Positions 27,471 to 35,991 of a stretch of 64,000 nt of DNA are shown one piece after another. Each line of letters begins with the position of its first letter. Position 1 is the stretch's first letter. Origin of the DNA: Bacteroidota bacterium (GTDB lineage Bacteria > Bacteroidota > Bacteroidia > Chitinophagales > Saprospiraceae); NCBI GenBank assembly GCA_003045895.1, contig PZPC01000006.1, positions 62,001 to 126,000 on the forward strand, written 5' to 3'. A program made the position numbers and the translations under genes. The notes under the pieces were generated by a model. The model saw only the letters and a program-made list of their open reading frames with translations, was not told the DNA's origin and did not search any database.

Positions 27471-27995
27471 ATGAAAAACACCGTCCTGCTGCTGCTGTTT
27501 GCCTTGTTGTTGACTTCTTGTCTGGAGGATCCAATAACCATTCCCGACGAAATCATCGGCCTGGCTCCTGTATACGCTTCCGAAAATTGGCAAGAAATCA
27601 CAATCACTGGCCCTCGTGCGATAGAAAACCTGGGGAAAATTTACTACAAAAACCCTTATATTTTTGCTACCGAGCGGGGTCGGGGGATTCACCTGATCAA
27701 CAATACTGATCCGGAAAACCCGCTGCCGCTGGCTTTTATTCAAATTGCGGGTAATTCCGATCTGGCGGTGCGGGGCCAGGTGCTTTATGCCAATAGTGTG
27801 AGTGACCTGGTAGCGCTGGACATCAGCAACCTGGACAGTTTGCGGGTCGTTGACCGACAGGTTGGTGTTTTCCGAATCAACGGAGAGGCGTATCCCGAGA
27901 ATTACAACGGCTTCTTTGAGTGTGTGGATCCGAATCTCGGGCAGGTGGTGGGCTGGTACGAAACGACCCTCCGCCAACCGCAATGCTGGCGATAA
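27471..27995 (+). CDS. Lipoprotein matching the N-terminal half of LVIVD-type beta-propeller proteins
   Basis: This 174-residue protein starts at the ATG opening a lipoprotein signal (MKNTVLLLLFALLLTSC, Cys17 in the lipobox). The mature part contains GKIYYKNPYIFATERGRGIH and LYANSVSDLVALDISNL, typical of one or two blades of an LVIVD-repeat propeller. It stops at QCWR with a genuine TAA. In related proteins known to me both halves form one chain of about 400 residues. Here the next gene supplies the rest, after 100 bp. The role is unknown, presumably at the outer membrane. Confidence 0.65.
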   Translation: MKNTVLLLLFALLLTSCLEDPITIPDEIIGLAPVYASENWQEITITGPRAIENLGKIYYKNPYIFATERGRGIHLINNTDPENPLPLAFIQIAGNSDLAVRGQVLYANSVSDLVALDISNLDSLRVVDRQVGVFRINGEAYPENYNGFFECVDPNLGQVVGWYETTLRQPQCWR

Positions 27996-28095
27996 TCGTT
28001 CTGCCTGTGCCCCTGGCTGGTACCGTACCCACCCGTTACTTTCCAGGCAAAGTGACTGTTTTAGAAAAATGCCGTTCCTATAAAAAACAACAGCT

Positions 28096-28848
28096 ATGCG
28101 TTATCTATTGCTACTCCTGATGTGTGTTCAACTCGCCGGTTGCGAACAAGATGCTGCGGCCCCTGTTGATACGGCCAGCAGTTCTGGTCAGGGAGGCTCG
28201 TTGGCGCGTTTCACCATTGTTGGCAATTTCCTGTACACGTTGGAGCTCGACCGATTAAAATGGTTTGCCCTGGCCGCCGACGGTAGCCTGACAGCCAGGG
28301 GCGAGCAGGAACTCAGTGCCGGTAAAGAGACGATTTTCCCCCTGGACGATCTGCTGTTTGTGGGCGCCACAGACGGATTGAGTATTTTTCAACTTGCCGC
28401 TGATGGCAGCCCAACCCTACGTTCAGAAATCCGGCACTTTGCCGCTTGCGACCCCGTAGTCGCCAATGAGCGCTACGCCTACGTCACGCTGCGGCTGGAA
28501 AGTTGTGCGGGGCTCTTCAGACCCATGACAGCAGAAGATGTGCTCAACATTTACGATGTCCAGGATATTCAAAACCCCACCCCGGTTGCCAGCTACCCCA
28601 TGATCGACCCGCGTGGCCTGGGGCTGGCCGGAAATATTCTTTTTCTGTGCGAAGGGGCCGCCGGGCTGAAGGTACTCGACGTGACCGACCCACTGGCGGT
28701 AACTACGATTGACTTCCTCGCCAATGTGCACGCCAACGACGTGATCGTGTTGCCAGCGTCGCTTTTGGTAATTGGCCCGCAAGCCATTTTACAATACGAC
28801 TACACCGATCCGCAAAGGTTAAAGTTACTATCTACGATTTCGCTGTAA
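28096..28848 (+). CDS. Lipoprotein matching the C-terminal half of LVIVD-type beta-propeller proteins
   Basis: This 250-residue protein has its own lipoprotein signal (MRYLLLLLMCVQLAGC, Cys16) and an in-frame stop 15 nt upstream of the ATG, so it is a separate gene. After a short linker come propeller blades: LARFTIVGNFLYTLE, ACDPVVANERYAYVTLR, GLGLAGNILFLCEGAAGLKVLDV and LQYDYTDPQRLKLLSTI. Ligand and function are unknown. It probably forms one unit with the preceding lipoprotein. Confidence 0.75.
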   Translation: MRYLLLLLMCVQLAGCEQDAAAPVDTASSSGQGGSLARFTIVGNFLYTLELDRLKWFALAADGSLTARGEQELSAGKETIFPLDDLLFVGATDGLSIFQLAADGSPTLRSEIRHFAACDPVVANERYAYVTLRLESCAGLFRPMTAEDVLNIYDVQDIQNPTPVASYPMIDPRGLGLAGNILFLCEGAAGLKVLDVTDPLAVTTIDFLANVHANDVIVLPASLLVIGPQAILQYDYTDPQRLKLLSTISL

Positions 28849-28883
28849 ATTTTGCGCCTATCCGTTCTGGTCTGAACAACCGC

Positions 28884-28891
28884 GGGGGGGG
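28884..28891. repeat. G8 homopolymer upstream of the glycosyltransferase gene
   Basis: Eight consecutive G residues lie 41 bp before the glycosyltransferase ATG, in the intergenic region where a promoter would sit. Length changes here could alter expression, but nothing shows that they do. Confidence 0.6.
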
Positions 28892-28932
28892 CAAAAATTA
28901 GTAATTACAGCATAAATTTTGTTGCTTTGAGG

Positions 28933-29790
28933 ATGAATTACGCCGTCATTATTCCCGTGTACAACGAGGAACTGTATTTAGCCGCCGCTCTGGACTCCCT
29001 GATGGCGCAAAGCCTGCTGCCCAGTCAGGTGATTATTGTTAACGATGGATCTACCGATGGCACACCGGCGATCATTGCCCAGTATTCCCAGCAGTATTCC
29101 CAGCTAAAGGTGGTTCATAAGCAAGAAAAAAAGACCTACCGGATAGGCGGAACCGTCGTCGAAAATTTTCAACTTGGCTATGCTGCGCTCCAACCGGATT
29201 TCGAGTTTGTCGTAAAGTTGGATGCGGATATCACCTTACCAGTGCATTACTTTGCGACGATTGCACAACATTTCAGCAGCCGTCCCAAGTTAGGTCTGGC
29301 TGGTGGCAAACAGTTGATGTTGAAAAACAAGGAATGGGTTTACGAACCCATCGGCGATCCTGACCACGTGAAAGGCCCCTGTAAATCTTACCGCAAAGCC
29401 TGTTTGGAAAGTATGAAGGGGTTGCGGCCCACCATTGGTTGGGATTCTGCTGATGAGATGCTGGCGCAATTTTACGGCTGGGAAGTTTTGGTGGATGATC
29501 AATTACTCATTCACCATCATCGGTTGACCGGCACCAATACCGGACAGTTTGCCGTACGCCGCCGCATTGGGCACGGATTCTATCGCATTCGTTACGGTTT
29601 TTTCGTCAGTGCTTTTTCTGCCCTTAAGTCGGCTTTGCGGACGCCGCCCTACCTGGTTTCCGGGATTGCCATCTTCCTGGGCTATTTGGAGGCCTGGATA
29701 CGTCGTGACACCTTTGCGGTAACGGAAGAAGAAGGGCAATATATTCGACAATTCCGTTGGCAACGCATGCTGAAAAAGTTAAAAAATTGA
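28933..29790 (+). CDS. Family 2 glycosyltransferase
   Basis: This 285-residue protein starts MNYAVIIPVYNEE. It has the GT-A signatures IIVNDGSTDGT (about 34-44) and the metal-binding KLDADI (about 96-101), followed by an acceptor-side WDSADEM segment. There is one hydrophobic segment near 225-245 (LVSGIAIFLGYLEAW). It probably adds a sugar to a lipid-linked or surface glycan, but donor and acceptor are unknown. It leads a co-directional run with ftsX, the DUF3098 gene, uppP and truB, which fits envelope synthesis. The ATG was preferred over a TTG two codons upstream. Confidence 0.88.
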   Translation: MNYAVIIPVYNEELYLAAALDSLMAQSLLPSQVIIVNDGSTDGTPAIIAQYSQQYSQLKVVHKQEKKTYRIGGTVVENFQLGYAALQPDFEFVVKLDADITLPVHYFATIAQHFSSRPKLGLAGGKQLMLKNKEWVYEPIGDPDHVKGPCKSYRKACLESMKGLRPTIGWDSADEMLAQFYGWEVLVDDQLLIHHHRLTGTNTGQFAVRRRIGHGFYRIRYGFFVSAFSALKSALRTPPYLVSGIAIFLGYLEAWIRRDTFAVTEEEGQYIRQFRWQRMLKKLKN

Positions 29791-29817
29791 TTGGGCGCAC
29801 ATTCCGCGAATAAAACT

Positions 29818-29825
29818 TACTTTTG
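29818..29825 (+). promoter_or_regulatory. -7 element almost touching the ftsX start
   Basis: TACTTTTG, an exact TAnnTTTG match, ends 4 nt before the ftsX ATG. A transcript starting at the usual distance would begin at or inside the start codon, which suggests a leaderless mRNA if the element is real. Confidence 0.4.
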
Positions 29826-29829
29826 CTAA

Positions 29830-30705
29830 ATGAGCAAGGCCATCTATACGCCGCCGCGGCAAAGACCAAATTATCTTTACACCATTATCAGTGTAAGTGC
29901 CGTATTATTTTTGCTGGGCTTTTTCGGGCTTGTTTTGCTGCAGACTCACCAATTGACCAAAGCCCTCAAAGAACAGGTTGACATTATTGTAGAACTAGTT
30001 GCCGGCACCGAGGAAGATTCCCGGGCAGCGTTGGAGCGGCAGCTCAATAATTTTGCCTTCGTGTTGCCCCATTCCGTAACGTTTACTTCGCGGGAAGCAG
30101 CCTTGGAACTGATGAGTGATGAGCTGGGCGAAGACTTGCTCAATCTGGATCTACCCAATCCGCTTTACGACATTTTTACTTTCAACGTGAGTGCCCGATA
30201 TTTAACGGGTGACAGCCTGACGGAAATCCGGAACCTGCTTATCCAGCAACCTATTGTTACCGATGTGTACTACCAGGAAAGCCTGGTTGATCAACTGGCC
30301 CGCAATATGAAAAAATTGAGTTGGATTCTTTTGGCCGTGGCTGGTTTGTTTGTCTTGTTGGCTCTTACCGTCATTCACAATACCATCCGGCTGGCACTCT
30401 ATGCCAACCGCTTTCTGATCAAAACGCAAGAGTTGGTAGGCGCCACCTGGGAGTTTATTTCCCGCCCCTACCTGCGCAAAGCCCTGGGGCATGGCTTAAC
30501 CAGTGCCTTGCTGGCTATTGGGCTACTGTTAGCCTTCCAATTCTGGTTACAGTTGCAACTGCCCGAGATTCGCAAACTTCAGTCTCCCCTGGCATTTGGC
30601 GCCTTGTTCTTAGGGTTGATCATTCTGGGTATGCTGATCAATTGGCTCAGCACTTATTTTGTTGTCCGCAAGTATCTCCGTCTGCGGGAAGAAGATTTGT
30701 ATTAG
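29830..30705 (+). CDS. ftsX: Cell division protein FtsX
   Basis: This 291-residue protein has the FtsX layout: a short cytoplasmic N-terminus, a membrane segment at about 20-40, an extracytoplasmic domain (about 45-160) and three C-terminal membrane segments (about 167-187, 215-240 and 255-275). FtsX with the ATPase FtsE regulates peptidoglycan hydrolases at the division site. No ftsE gene is adjacent. The order ftsX-DUF3098-uppP-truB is common in Bacteroidota, which supports the call. Confidence 0.88.
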   Translation: MSKAIYTPPRQRPNYLYTIISVSAVLFLLGFFGLVLLQTHQLTKALKEQVDIIVELVAGTEEDSRAALERQLNNFAFVLPHSVTFTSREAALELMSDELGEDLLNLDLPNPLYDIFTFNVSARYLTGDSLTEIRNLLIQQPIVTDVYYQESLVDQLARNMKKLSWILLAVAGLFVLLALTVIHNTIRLALYANRFLIKTQELVGATWEFISRPYLRKALGHGLTSALLAIGLLLAFQFWLQLQLPEIRKLQSPLAFGALFLGLIILGMLINWLSTYFVVRKYLRLREEDLY

Positions 30706-30724
30706 CAATTCCCAGAATGTCGCT

Positions 30725-30732
30725 TATCTTTG
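30725..30732 (+). promoter_or_regulatory. -7 element upstream of the DUF3098 gene
   Basis: TATCTTTG matches TAnnTTTG exactly, 28 nt before the ATG of the DUF3098 gene. It would give an internal promoter in the ftsX-truB run. Confidence 0.5.
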
Positions 30733-30760
30733 CGGCATTGAATGAAACTTCCACTTGTCC

Positions 30761-31090
30761 ATGAGTACCAATAAGCCAAATAAAAAGAAAGTCGTTGTGA
30801 CTACGACGAGTAGCAACGACCCTGGTCGCGGAGCAGCCCAGCCACGCACGCGTGCCACTGCGGCAGCCCCCTCCTCCGTCGATTTCACCTTTAGTCGGGA
30901 AACCTATATCTGGATGGGCGTTGGCTTTGTGCTGGTCGTGCTGGGTATGCTGCTGATGGGAGGTGGCCATATGCCCGACTCCAACACCTGGGATGATCGT
31001 ATTATCTACAGCACCCGTCGTACCCTCCTGGCTCCTATCGTTATTCTGGCGGGTCTGGTAGTAGAGGTTTATGCTATTTTCAAAAAATAA
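30761..31090 (+). CDS. DUF3098 membrane protein
   Basis: This 109-residue protein has a basic N-terminus rich in Lys, Thr and Ala. Two hydrophobic segments follow (about 48-66, around WMGVGFVLVVLGMLLMGG, and about 85-105), with the DUF3098 signature MPDSNTWDDRIIYSTRR between them. The function of the family is unknown. Its constant place between ftsX and uppP suggests an envelope or division role. The ATG was preferred to a TTG two codons upstream. Confidence 0.85.
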   Translation: MSTNKPNKKKVVVTTTSSNDPGRGAAQPRTRATAAAPSSVDFTFSRETYIWMGVGFVLVVLGMLLMGGGHMPDSNTWDDRIIYSTRRTLLAPIVILAGLVVEVYAIFKK

Positions 31091-31133
31091 GGTTTTCCAT
31101 TTCGTCCGAACCTTCAAATAACCTTCATCATCT

Positions 31134-31925
31134 GTGGAAGCTTTACGTGCTGCCCTGCTGGGAATTATCCAGGGCCTAACTGAGTTCTTGCCGGTCAGTA
31201 GTAGTGGACACCTGGAATTGGCCAAATTCTTCCTGGGAGACACCAGTACGGCCGAAGATAGCCTGCTGATGACCATCGTCCTCCACGCCGCTACGGCCCT
31301 CAGTACCCTCGTGGTGTTTCGCAAGGATGTTGGCGAAATTTTGCGTGGACTGTTTGCATTCAAAAACAACGAAGCTTTTCAGTTTAGCCTCAAGATTGTG
31401 GTATCCATGATTCCCGCGGCTTTCATGGGGCTTTGTTTTGCCGACGAAATCGAGCAACTCTTCGCACAGCGTATTCCCCTGGTAGCCGCGATGCTGGGAC
31501 TAACAGGGCTGCTGCTGCTACTCGCTGACCGGGCCAAGTCTACAGAAAAGCCCGTTAGCCTAGTCAATGCACTGATTATTGGTATTGCGCAGGCCATCGC
31601 CATTATACCGGGCATTTCCCGTTCGGGTGCAACCATCAGTACTTCCGTCTTACTGGGCATTGATCGCGAGCGCGCGGCCCGCTTCTCTTTCCTCATGGTG
31701 GTTCCCCTCATTTTAGGTAAGATCAGCAAAGATGTACTCGACGGAGAACTCACGGATTCCCCCAACACCATTCCTTTGCTAATTGGTTTTACAACAGCCT
31801 TTCTGAGCGGCCTATGGGCTTGTACCTGGATGATTAAACTGGTAAAAAACAGCCAGTTGAAGTATTTTGCTGTATATTGTTTTGTGATTGCTGCTGTCGC
31901 CCTGATCGCGTGGGCATTTCATTAA
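31134..31925 (+). CDS. uppP: Undecaprenyl-diphosphate phosphatase
   Basis: This 263-residue membrane protein starts with GTG. It has the two family motifs: IIQGLTEFLPVSSSGHLEL near the N-terminus, with the acidic EFLPVSSSGH signature, and PGISRSGATIS at about 159-169 with its phosphate-binding Arg. About eight membrane segments are present. It recycles undecaprenyl pyrophosphate for peptidoglycan and other wall polymers and confers bacitracin tolerance in other bacteria. truB follows after 13 bp. Confidence 0.96.
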   Translation: MEALRAALLGIIQGLTEFLPVSSSGHLELAKFFLGDTSTAEDSLLMTIVLHAATALSTLVVFRKDVGEILRGLFAFKNNEAFQFSLKIVVSMIPAAFMGLCFADEIEQLFAQRIPLVAAMLGLTGLLLLLADRAKSTEKPVSLVNALIIGIAQAIAIIPGISRSGATISTSVLLGIDRERAARFSFLMVVPLILGKISKDVLDGELTDSPNTIPLLIGFTTAFLSGLWACTWMIKLVKNSQLKYFAVYCFVIAAVALIAWAFH

Positions 31926-31938
31926 ATAAAATAGTACA

Positions 31939-32676
31939 ATGAACGAAGCGGAGCTTCCTCCCTTATCTGAACTCGATTTCCAGGCTGGTGCCACCCTACT
32001 GGTTGACAAACCACAAGATTGGACCTCCTTTGATGTAGTCAATAAGATTCGATTTCGGCTGCGTAAACTTACCGGCGTCAAAAGGATTAAAGTTGGCCAT
32101 GCCGGCACCCTGGATCCGCTGGCCACCGGACTACTTATCATTTGCACGGGCAAATCCACCAAGAAACTGACCGACTTCCAGGGCCTGGACAAAGAATACA
32201 CCGGCACCTTTCGGCTGGGTGGTTCCACTCCTTCCTACGATTCAGAAACGAAAGTAGATCACGTTTTTCCTTACGAACACATTACCGAAGGCATGCTGGA
32301 AGCCGCACGACAACAGTTTGTCGGCACCATTCAGCAAGTGCCTCCCATGTATTCGGCCATAAAAGTAGACGGACAGCCCCTGTACAAACGGGCTCGCCAG
32401 GGGGAAGTCATTGAGATCAAGGCCCGCACAGTACAACTGTTCGAATTTGAGCTGACGGACCTCCAGCTGCCGGATGTTAGCTTCCGGCTCCATTGCTCCA
32501 AAGGTACTTACGTGCGCTCCCTGGCTCACGACATGGGGCATATGCTTGATAGTGGGGCCTACCTGACGGCGTTGCGACGCACCAAAGTAGGCGATTTCCA
32601 TATCGAAAATGCCTGGAATCTGGAGGAGTTGATTCGCGAATTGGATGAATTGTTGGAAGAAAGGTCGCTCGCTTAA
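31939..32676 (+). CDS. truB: tRNA pseudouridine(55) synthase
   Basis: This 245-residue protein has the TruB N-terminal motif DKPQDWTSFDVV (about 24-35) and the catalytic GHAGTLDPLATGLL segment with Asp59. The KGTYVRSLAHDMG motif (about 190-202) is also present. It isomerises U55 in the T-loop of tRNAs. The C-terminal PUA domain of the longer E. coli enzyme is reduced or absent. The stop codon overlaps that of the convergent prmC in a shared TTAA. Confidence 0.95.
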   Translation: MNEAELPPLSELDFQAGATLLVDKPQDWTSFDVVNKIRFRLRKLTGVKRIKVGHAGTLDPLATGLLIICTGKSTKKLTDFQGLDKEYTGTFRLGGSTPSYDSETKVDHVFPYEHITEGMLEAARQQFVGTIQQVPPMYSAIKVDGQPLYKRARQGEVIEIKARTVQLFEFELTDLQLPDVSFRLHCSKGTYVRSLAHDMGHMLDSGAYLTALRRTKVGDFHIENAWNLEELIRELDELLEERSLA

Positions 32677-33518
32677 CCTTTTCTCCCCCGCCACATGCGT
32701 GGCTTGCGTTGCAGATCATTGCGCAACTCCCCTTTTTGGAAACCCAATTGGTTGCCCAACTCCGCTACTTCAGCGGCGTTGAACTCATTGCATTCAAAAA
32801 ACAATTGGCCATTTGGCAGCAGATGGGTTTGGGCGAAAGCCATAATGTGGCGATAGAACACCAACGGATCTTCGTCGGGCACAAACAAGGCCAGCGCCGG
32901 TTCGTGCAGTAAAACGTCGGCAGACATGAGATCCGATTCCTGGTGTGGAATGTACGGCGGGTTGCTGACAATCATATCAAACTGGGGCAACAACTCCCGC
33001 TGGGTAGCATCCAGAATATCTACCTGCTGGAAATAAATAGTCGCCTCGTAGCGGTTGGCGTTTTGCCGGGCAATCAACAGGGCTGGCTCACTGACGTCAA
33101 TGGCCCATATTTCAGAATCGGGCCAGGCGTGTTTCACGGCAACCGGAATGCAACCGCTCCCCGTACCGATATCAAGGATACGAGGTGTTGTTGGAAACAT
33201 GGCACATTCCTCCAAAACCCATTCCACCAACTCCTCCGTTTCGGGGCGGGGAATAAGTACGGCCGGGCTGACCGCCAGTTTGATGTTATAAAAATCGGCC
33301 TGCCCCAGGATGTATTGCAGGGGTTCACCCGCTAGCAGACGGTCTTGTATTTGTTGCAATTGCTGTTCTTCTTCAGCGGTCAGTTCCCGATCGCGGCGAC
33401 CCGTGTGCCAGTCCAGCACATCCTCAAAAAGGATACAACAGAGCGAGCGGGCTTCACCTTGGCCAAAATGTGGATGCAAGGCGGAAAAGATTTCCTCGAA
33501 AGCGGCAGCAGTCATCAT
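32673..33518 (-). CDS. prmC: Peptide chain release factor N5-glutamine methyltransferase
   Basis: This 281-residue protein has a helical N-terminal release-factor-binding domain (about 1-85), the SAM-binding motif ILDIGTGSGCIPVA (about 114-127) and the catalytic NPPY motif at 186-189. It methylates the Gln of the GGQ motif in release factors RF1 and RF2. Its start overlaps the nspC stop codon (TGATG), so the two are translationally coupled. Two adjacent Met codons make the first residue uncertain by one. Confidence 0.95.
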   Translation of the reverse strand: MMTAAAFEEIFSALHPHFGQGEARSLCCILFEDVLDWHTGRRDRELTAEEEQQLQQIQDRLLAGEPLQYILGQADFYNIKLAVSPAVLIPRPETEELVEWVLEECAMFPTTPRILDIGTGSGCIPVAVKHAWPDSEIWAIDVSEPALLIARQNANRYEATIYFQQVDILDATQRELLPQFDMIVSNPPYIPHQESDLMSADVLLHEPALALFVPDEDPLVFYRHIMAFAQTHLLPNGQLFFECNEFNAAEVAELGNQLGFQKGELRNDLQRKPRMWRGRKG

Positions 33519-34654
33519 CAGCCAAGACGGTTTTTAAAGTCTTCGTAATTGAAACGGCGAATAACGTCTAATTCGCCATTCATTTTCATTATCGCAATAT
33601 CCGGATGTTTAACGCCATTGAACATGGTGGTTTTCACCATGGTGTAGTGGATCATGTCTTCTAAAATGAGGTGATCACCTACGTGCAGCTCGTTGGGGAA
33701 GCTGTATTCCGTCAGGTAATCGCCGGCCAGGCAACTTACGCCCCCCATGCGGTAGGTCGGTAATCCGGGTTGCGGATCACTGGCGCCGCGGATAACCGGG
33801 CGGTACGGCATTTCGAGGGTATCGGGCATGTGAGCGGTAAAAGAAACATCCAACAAGGCTGTTTTTACCCCGTAGTTTTCCACAATATCCAAAACCCTGG
33901 CGTACAGGTAGCCCGTTTGCCAGGCAATGGCACTCCCAGGTTCCATAATCACCTCCAGATGGGGGTAGCGCTGGCGAAAGGCGGTAAGTACGCCCACCAG
34001 GTGCTCCCGATCATAGTCGGAGCGGGTCATCAGGTGCCCGCCCCCAAAGTTGACCCACTTCAGCTGCGGTAAAAAATGACCAAATTTTTCCTCAAAAGCC
34101 GCCAGGGTACGCTCAAAAGAAAAACTGGAGGACTCGCAAAGCGTATGGAAGTGTAATCCTTCTATCCCCGCTGGTAAGCCCGCCGCCAGATTCGGCAGCG
34201 TTTCGCCAAGGCGGCCAATCGGAGAAGCCGGATTGTACAAGTCAGTGGTTACCTCGGAGTACTCCGGATTGACCCGGAGGCCAGGAGACACCCGGGGGTG
34301 GTGCTTTTCCACCCGTTCGCGGTAAAAGGCGTACTGGCTCAGGGAGTTAAACGTCAAATGACTGCTGTACCCGAGCAACTTATCAAAATCCTCGGGCAGA
34401 TATGCCGGGGAGTAGGTATGCGCCTTGCACCCCATCTCCTCGTAGATCAGCCGGGCCTCGGCCAGGGAGGAAGCCGTAGCACCACTCAGGTATTTTGCCA
34501 CCAGCGGAAAAACGGGCCACATCGAAAAAGCCTTGAGGGCCAGGATAATGCGTACGCCGGCTTTTTGCTGGACGGCAGCAATGGCTTCCAGGTTGCGGAT
34601 TAATTTTTCTTCCTCCAGGACGAAAGCTGGCGAAGGGATCGTTTGTTCTTGCAT
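33518..34654 (-). CDS. nspC: Carboxynorspermidine/carboxyspermidine decarboxylase
   Basis: This 378-residue protein of the alanine-racemase-fold decarboxylase group has the PLP-lysine motif LALKAFSMW with Lys41. It also has FHTLCESSSF (about 166-175) and a C-terminal CLAGDYL segment with the active-site Cys, typical of NspC. It decarboxylates carboxynorspermidine or carboxyspermidine made by the enzyme of the gene 15 bp upstream. This is the alternative route to spermidine-type polyamines found in Bacteroidota and Vibrio. Which polyamine is made here cannot be told. Confidence 0.93.
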   Translation of the reverse strand: MQEQTIPSPAFVLEEEKLIRNLEAIAAVQQKAGVRIILALKAFSMWPVFPLVAKYLSGATASSLAEARLIYEEMGCKAHTYSPAYLPEDFDKLLGYSSHLTFNSLSQYAFYRERVEKHHPRVSPGLRVNPEYSEVTTDLYNPASPIGRLGETLPNLAAGLPAGIEGLHFHTLCESSSFSFERTLAAFEEKFGHFLPQLKWVNFGGGHLMTRSDYDREHLVGVLTAFRQRYPHLEVIMEPGSAIAWQTGYLYARVLDIVENYGVKTALLDVSFTAHMPDTLEMPYRPVIRGASDPQPGLPTYRMGGVSCLAGDYLTEYSFPNELHVGDHLILEDMIHYTMVKTTMFNGVKHPDIAIMKMNGELDVIRRFNYEDFKNRLG

Positions 34655-34669
34655 AAAAGAAGGATAAAA

Positions 34670-35875
34670 CTAAAACTCCAGGTCTACATTTTCCTTTTCG
34701 TGCCAGGGCAAGCCGTGTTTAGCCAGTGCCTCCAGGAAAGGATCGGGGTTGAATTCTTCGACGTTTTTCACGCCAACGCCGGTCCATTTGCCCGTGAGCA
34801 TCATCATAGCGCCAGTCATGGCAGGTACACCAGTGGTATAACTGATCCCCTGGGTGCCCGTTTCCTGGTAAGCGGCTTCGTGGCTGCAGTTGTTCCAGAT
34901 GTAATAGGTCTTTTCCGCCCCATCTTTGACCCCGCGAATCCGGCAACCAATACTGGTTTGTCCGGTATAGTTTTTCCCCAGATCTCCGGGGTCGGGCAGT
35001 ACTGATTTGAGAAATTCCAAGGGAATGATTGGCACGCCCTGGTGCATTACCGGTTCAATTCCGGCCATACCAATATTCTGAATGACCCGTAGGTGGGTCA
35101 GGTACTCATCGCCGAAAGTCATCCAAAAACGCGCCCGTTTGAGGGTCGGAAAGTTCTTGACCAGTGACTCCAATTCTTCGTGGTAAATGACGTAAGAATT
35201 CTTGGGGCCAATATCCGGGTAGTTGAGCACCTGCATTATTTCGTGGGGTTCGGTTTCTACCCACTCCCCGTTTTCCCAATAGCGACCTTTCTGCGTTACC
35301 TCCCGGATATTGATTTCCGGATTAAAATTGGTAGCGAAGGCTTTACCATGGTCACCGGCGTTGGCATCGACAATATCGAGGTAGTGGATTTCATCGAAAA
35401 AATGCTTGGCAGCCCGGGCCGTGAAAACACCGGTTACCCCTGGATCAAAGCCACATCCCAGCACCGCCAGGAGGCCTTTCTCGCGAAAGCGATCCTGGTA
35501 AGCCCACTGCCAGCTGTATTCAAACTTGGCTTCGTCTTTGGGTTCATAATTGGCGGTATCCAGGTAGTTGACGCCGGTCTCCAGACAAGCATCCATGATG
35601 GTCAGGTCTTGGTATGGTAGGGCGACGTTGATGATCAATTCCGGGCCGTAACTCCGAATAAGTTCCACCAGTTGTGGGACATTGTCAGCATCTACGGTAG
35701 CTGTTTGTATATTTTCATAGCCCAATTGGCTTTTGATATCTTTGGCAATCACATCACATTTCGACTGGGTGCGGCTGGCCAATAAAATGCCGGAAAAAAC
35801 TTCCGGATGCTGCGCGCATTTGAAGGTCGTCACCCGGCCTACTCCGCCCGCTCCGATAATAAGTACTTTGGACAT
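34670..35875 (-). CDS. Carboxynorspermidine/carboxyspermidine synthase (saccharopine dehydrogenase family)
   Basis: This 401-residue protein starts SKVLIIGAGGVGRVTTFKCA, a Rossmann fold for NADPH. It continues with conserved family segments such as NVALPYQDLTIMDACLE and LGCGFDPGVTGVF. Next to nspC, it is best read as the dehydrogenase that condenses aspartate semialdehyde with a diamine to give the carboxylated polyamine. Lysine-degrading saccharopine dehydrogenase is the sequence alternative, but the neighbour argues against it. An exact TACCTTTG -7 element lies about 40 bp upstream on its strand. Confidence 0.92.
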   Translation of the reverse strand: MSKVLIIGAGGVGRVTTFKCAQHPEVFSGILLASRTQSKCDVIAKDIKSQLGYENIQTATVDADNVPQLVELIRSYGPELIINVALPYQDLTIMDACLETGVNYLDTANYEPKDEAKFEYSWQWAYQDRFREKGLLAVLGCGFDPGVTGVFTARAAKHFFDEIHYLDIVDANAGDHGKAFATNFNPEINIREVTQKGRYWENGEWVETEPHEIMQVLNYPDIGPKNSYVIYHEELESLVKNFPTLKRARFWMTFGDEYLTHLRVIQNIGMAGIEPVMHQGVPIIPLEFLKSVLPDPGDLGKNYTGQTSIGCRIRGVKDGAEKTYYIWNNCSHEAAYQETGTQGISYTTGVPAMTGAMMMLTGKWTGVGVKNVEEFNPDPFLEALAKHGLPWHEKENVDLEF

Positions 35876-35910
35876 TAAACAGTAAAATTTTATTGGTTAG
35901 TGTTGAGCTA

Positions 35911-35918
35911 CAAAGGTA
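35911..35918 (-). promoter_or_regulatory. -7 element of the polyamine operon
   Basis: The minus strand reads TACCTTTG, an exact TAnnTTTG match, 35 nt before the start of the carboxynorspermidine synthase gene. It would drive the synthase, nspC and prmC together. Confidence 0.55.
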
Positions 35919-35991
35919 AGCAATCCAGGAGGGAATTTTACGGTTGACCGGCCGGGGTTTTAAGACATCTTTGTTTTGGCACAAGGACAGG

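Noticed and set aside
27996-28095. Simple frameshift joining the two LVIVD-type lipoproteins
   Set aside because: The second gene has an in-frame stop just before its ATG and a full lipoprotein signal of its own, which a frameshift would not create.
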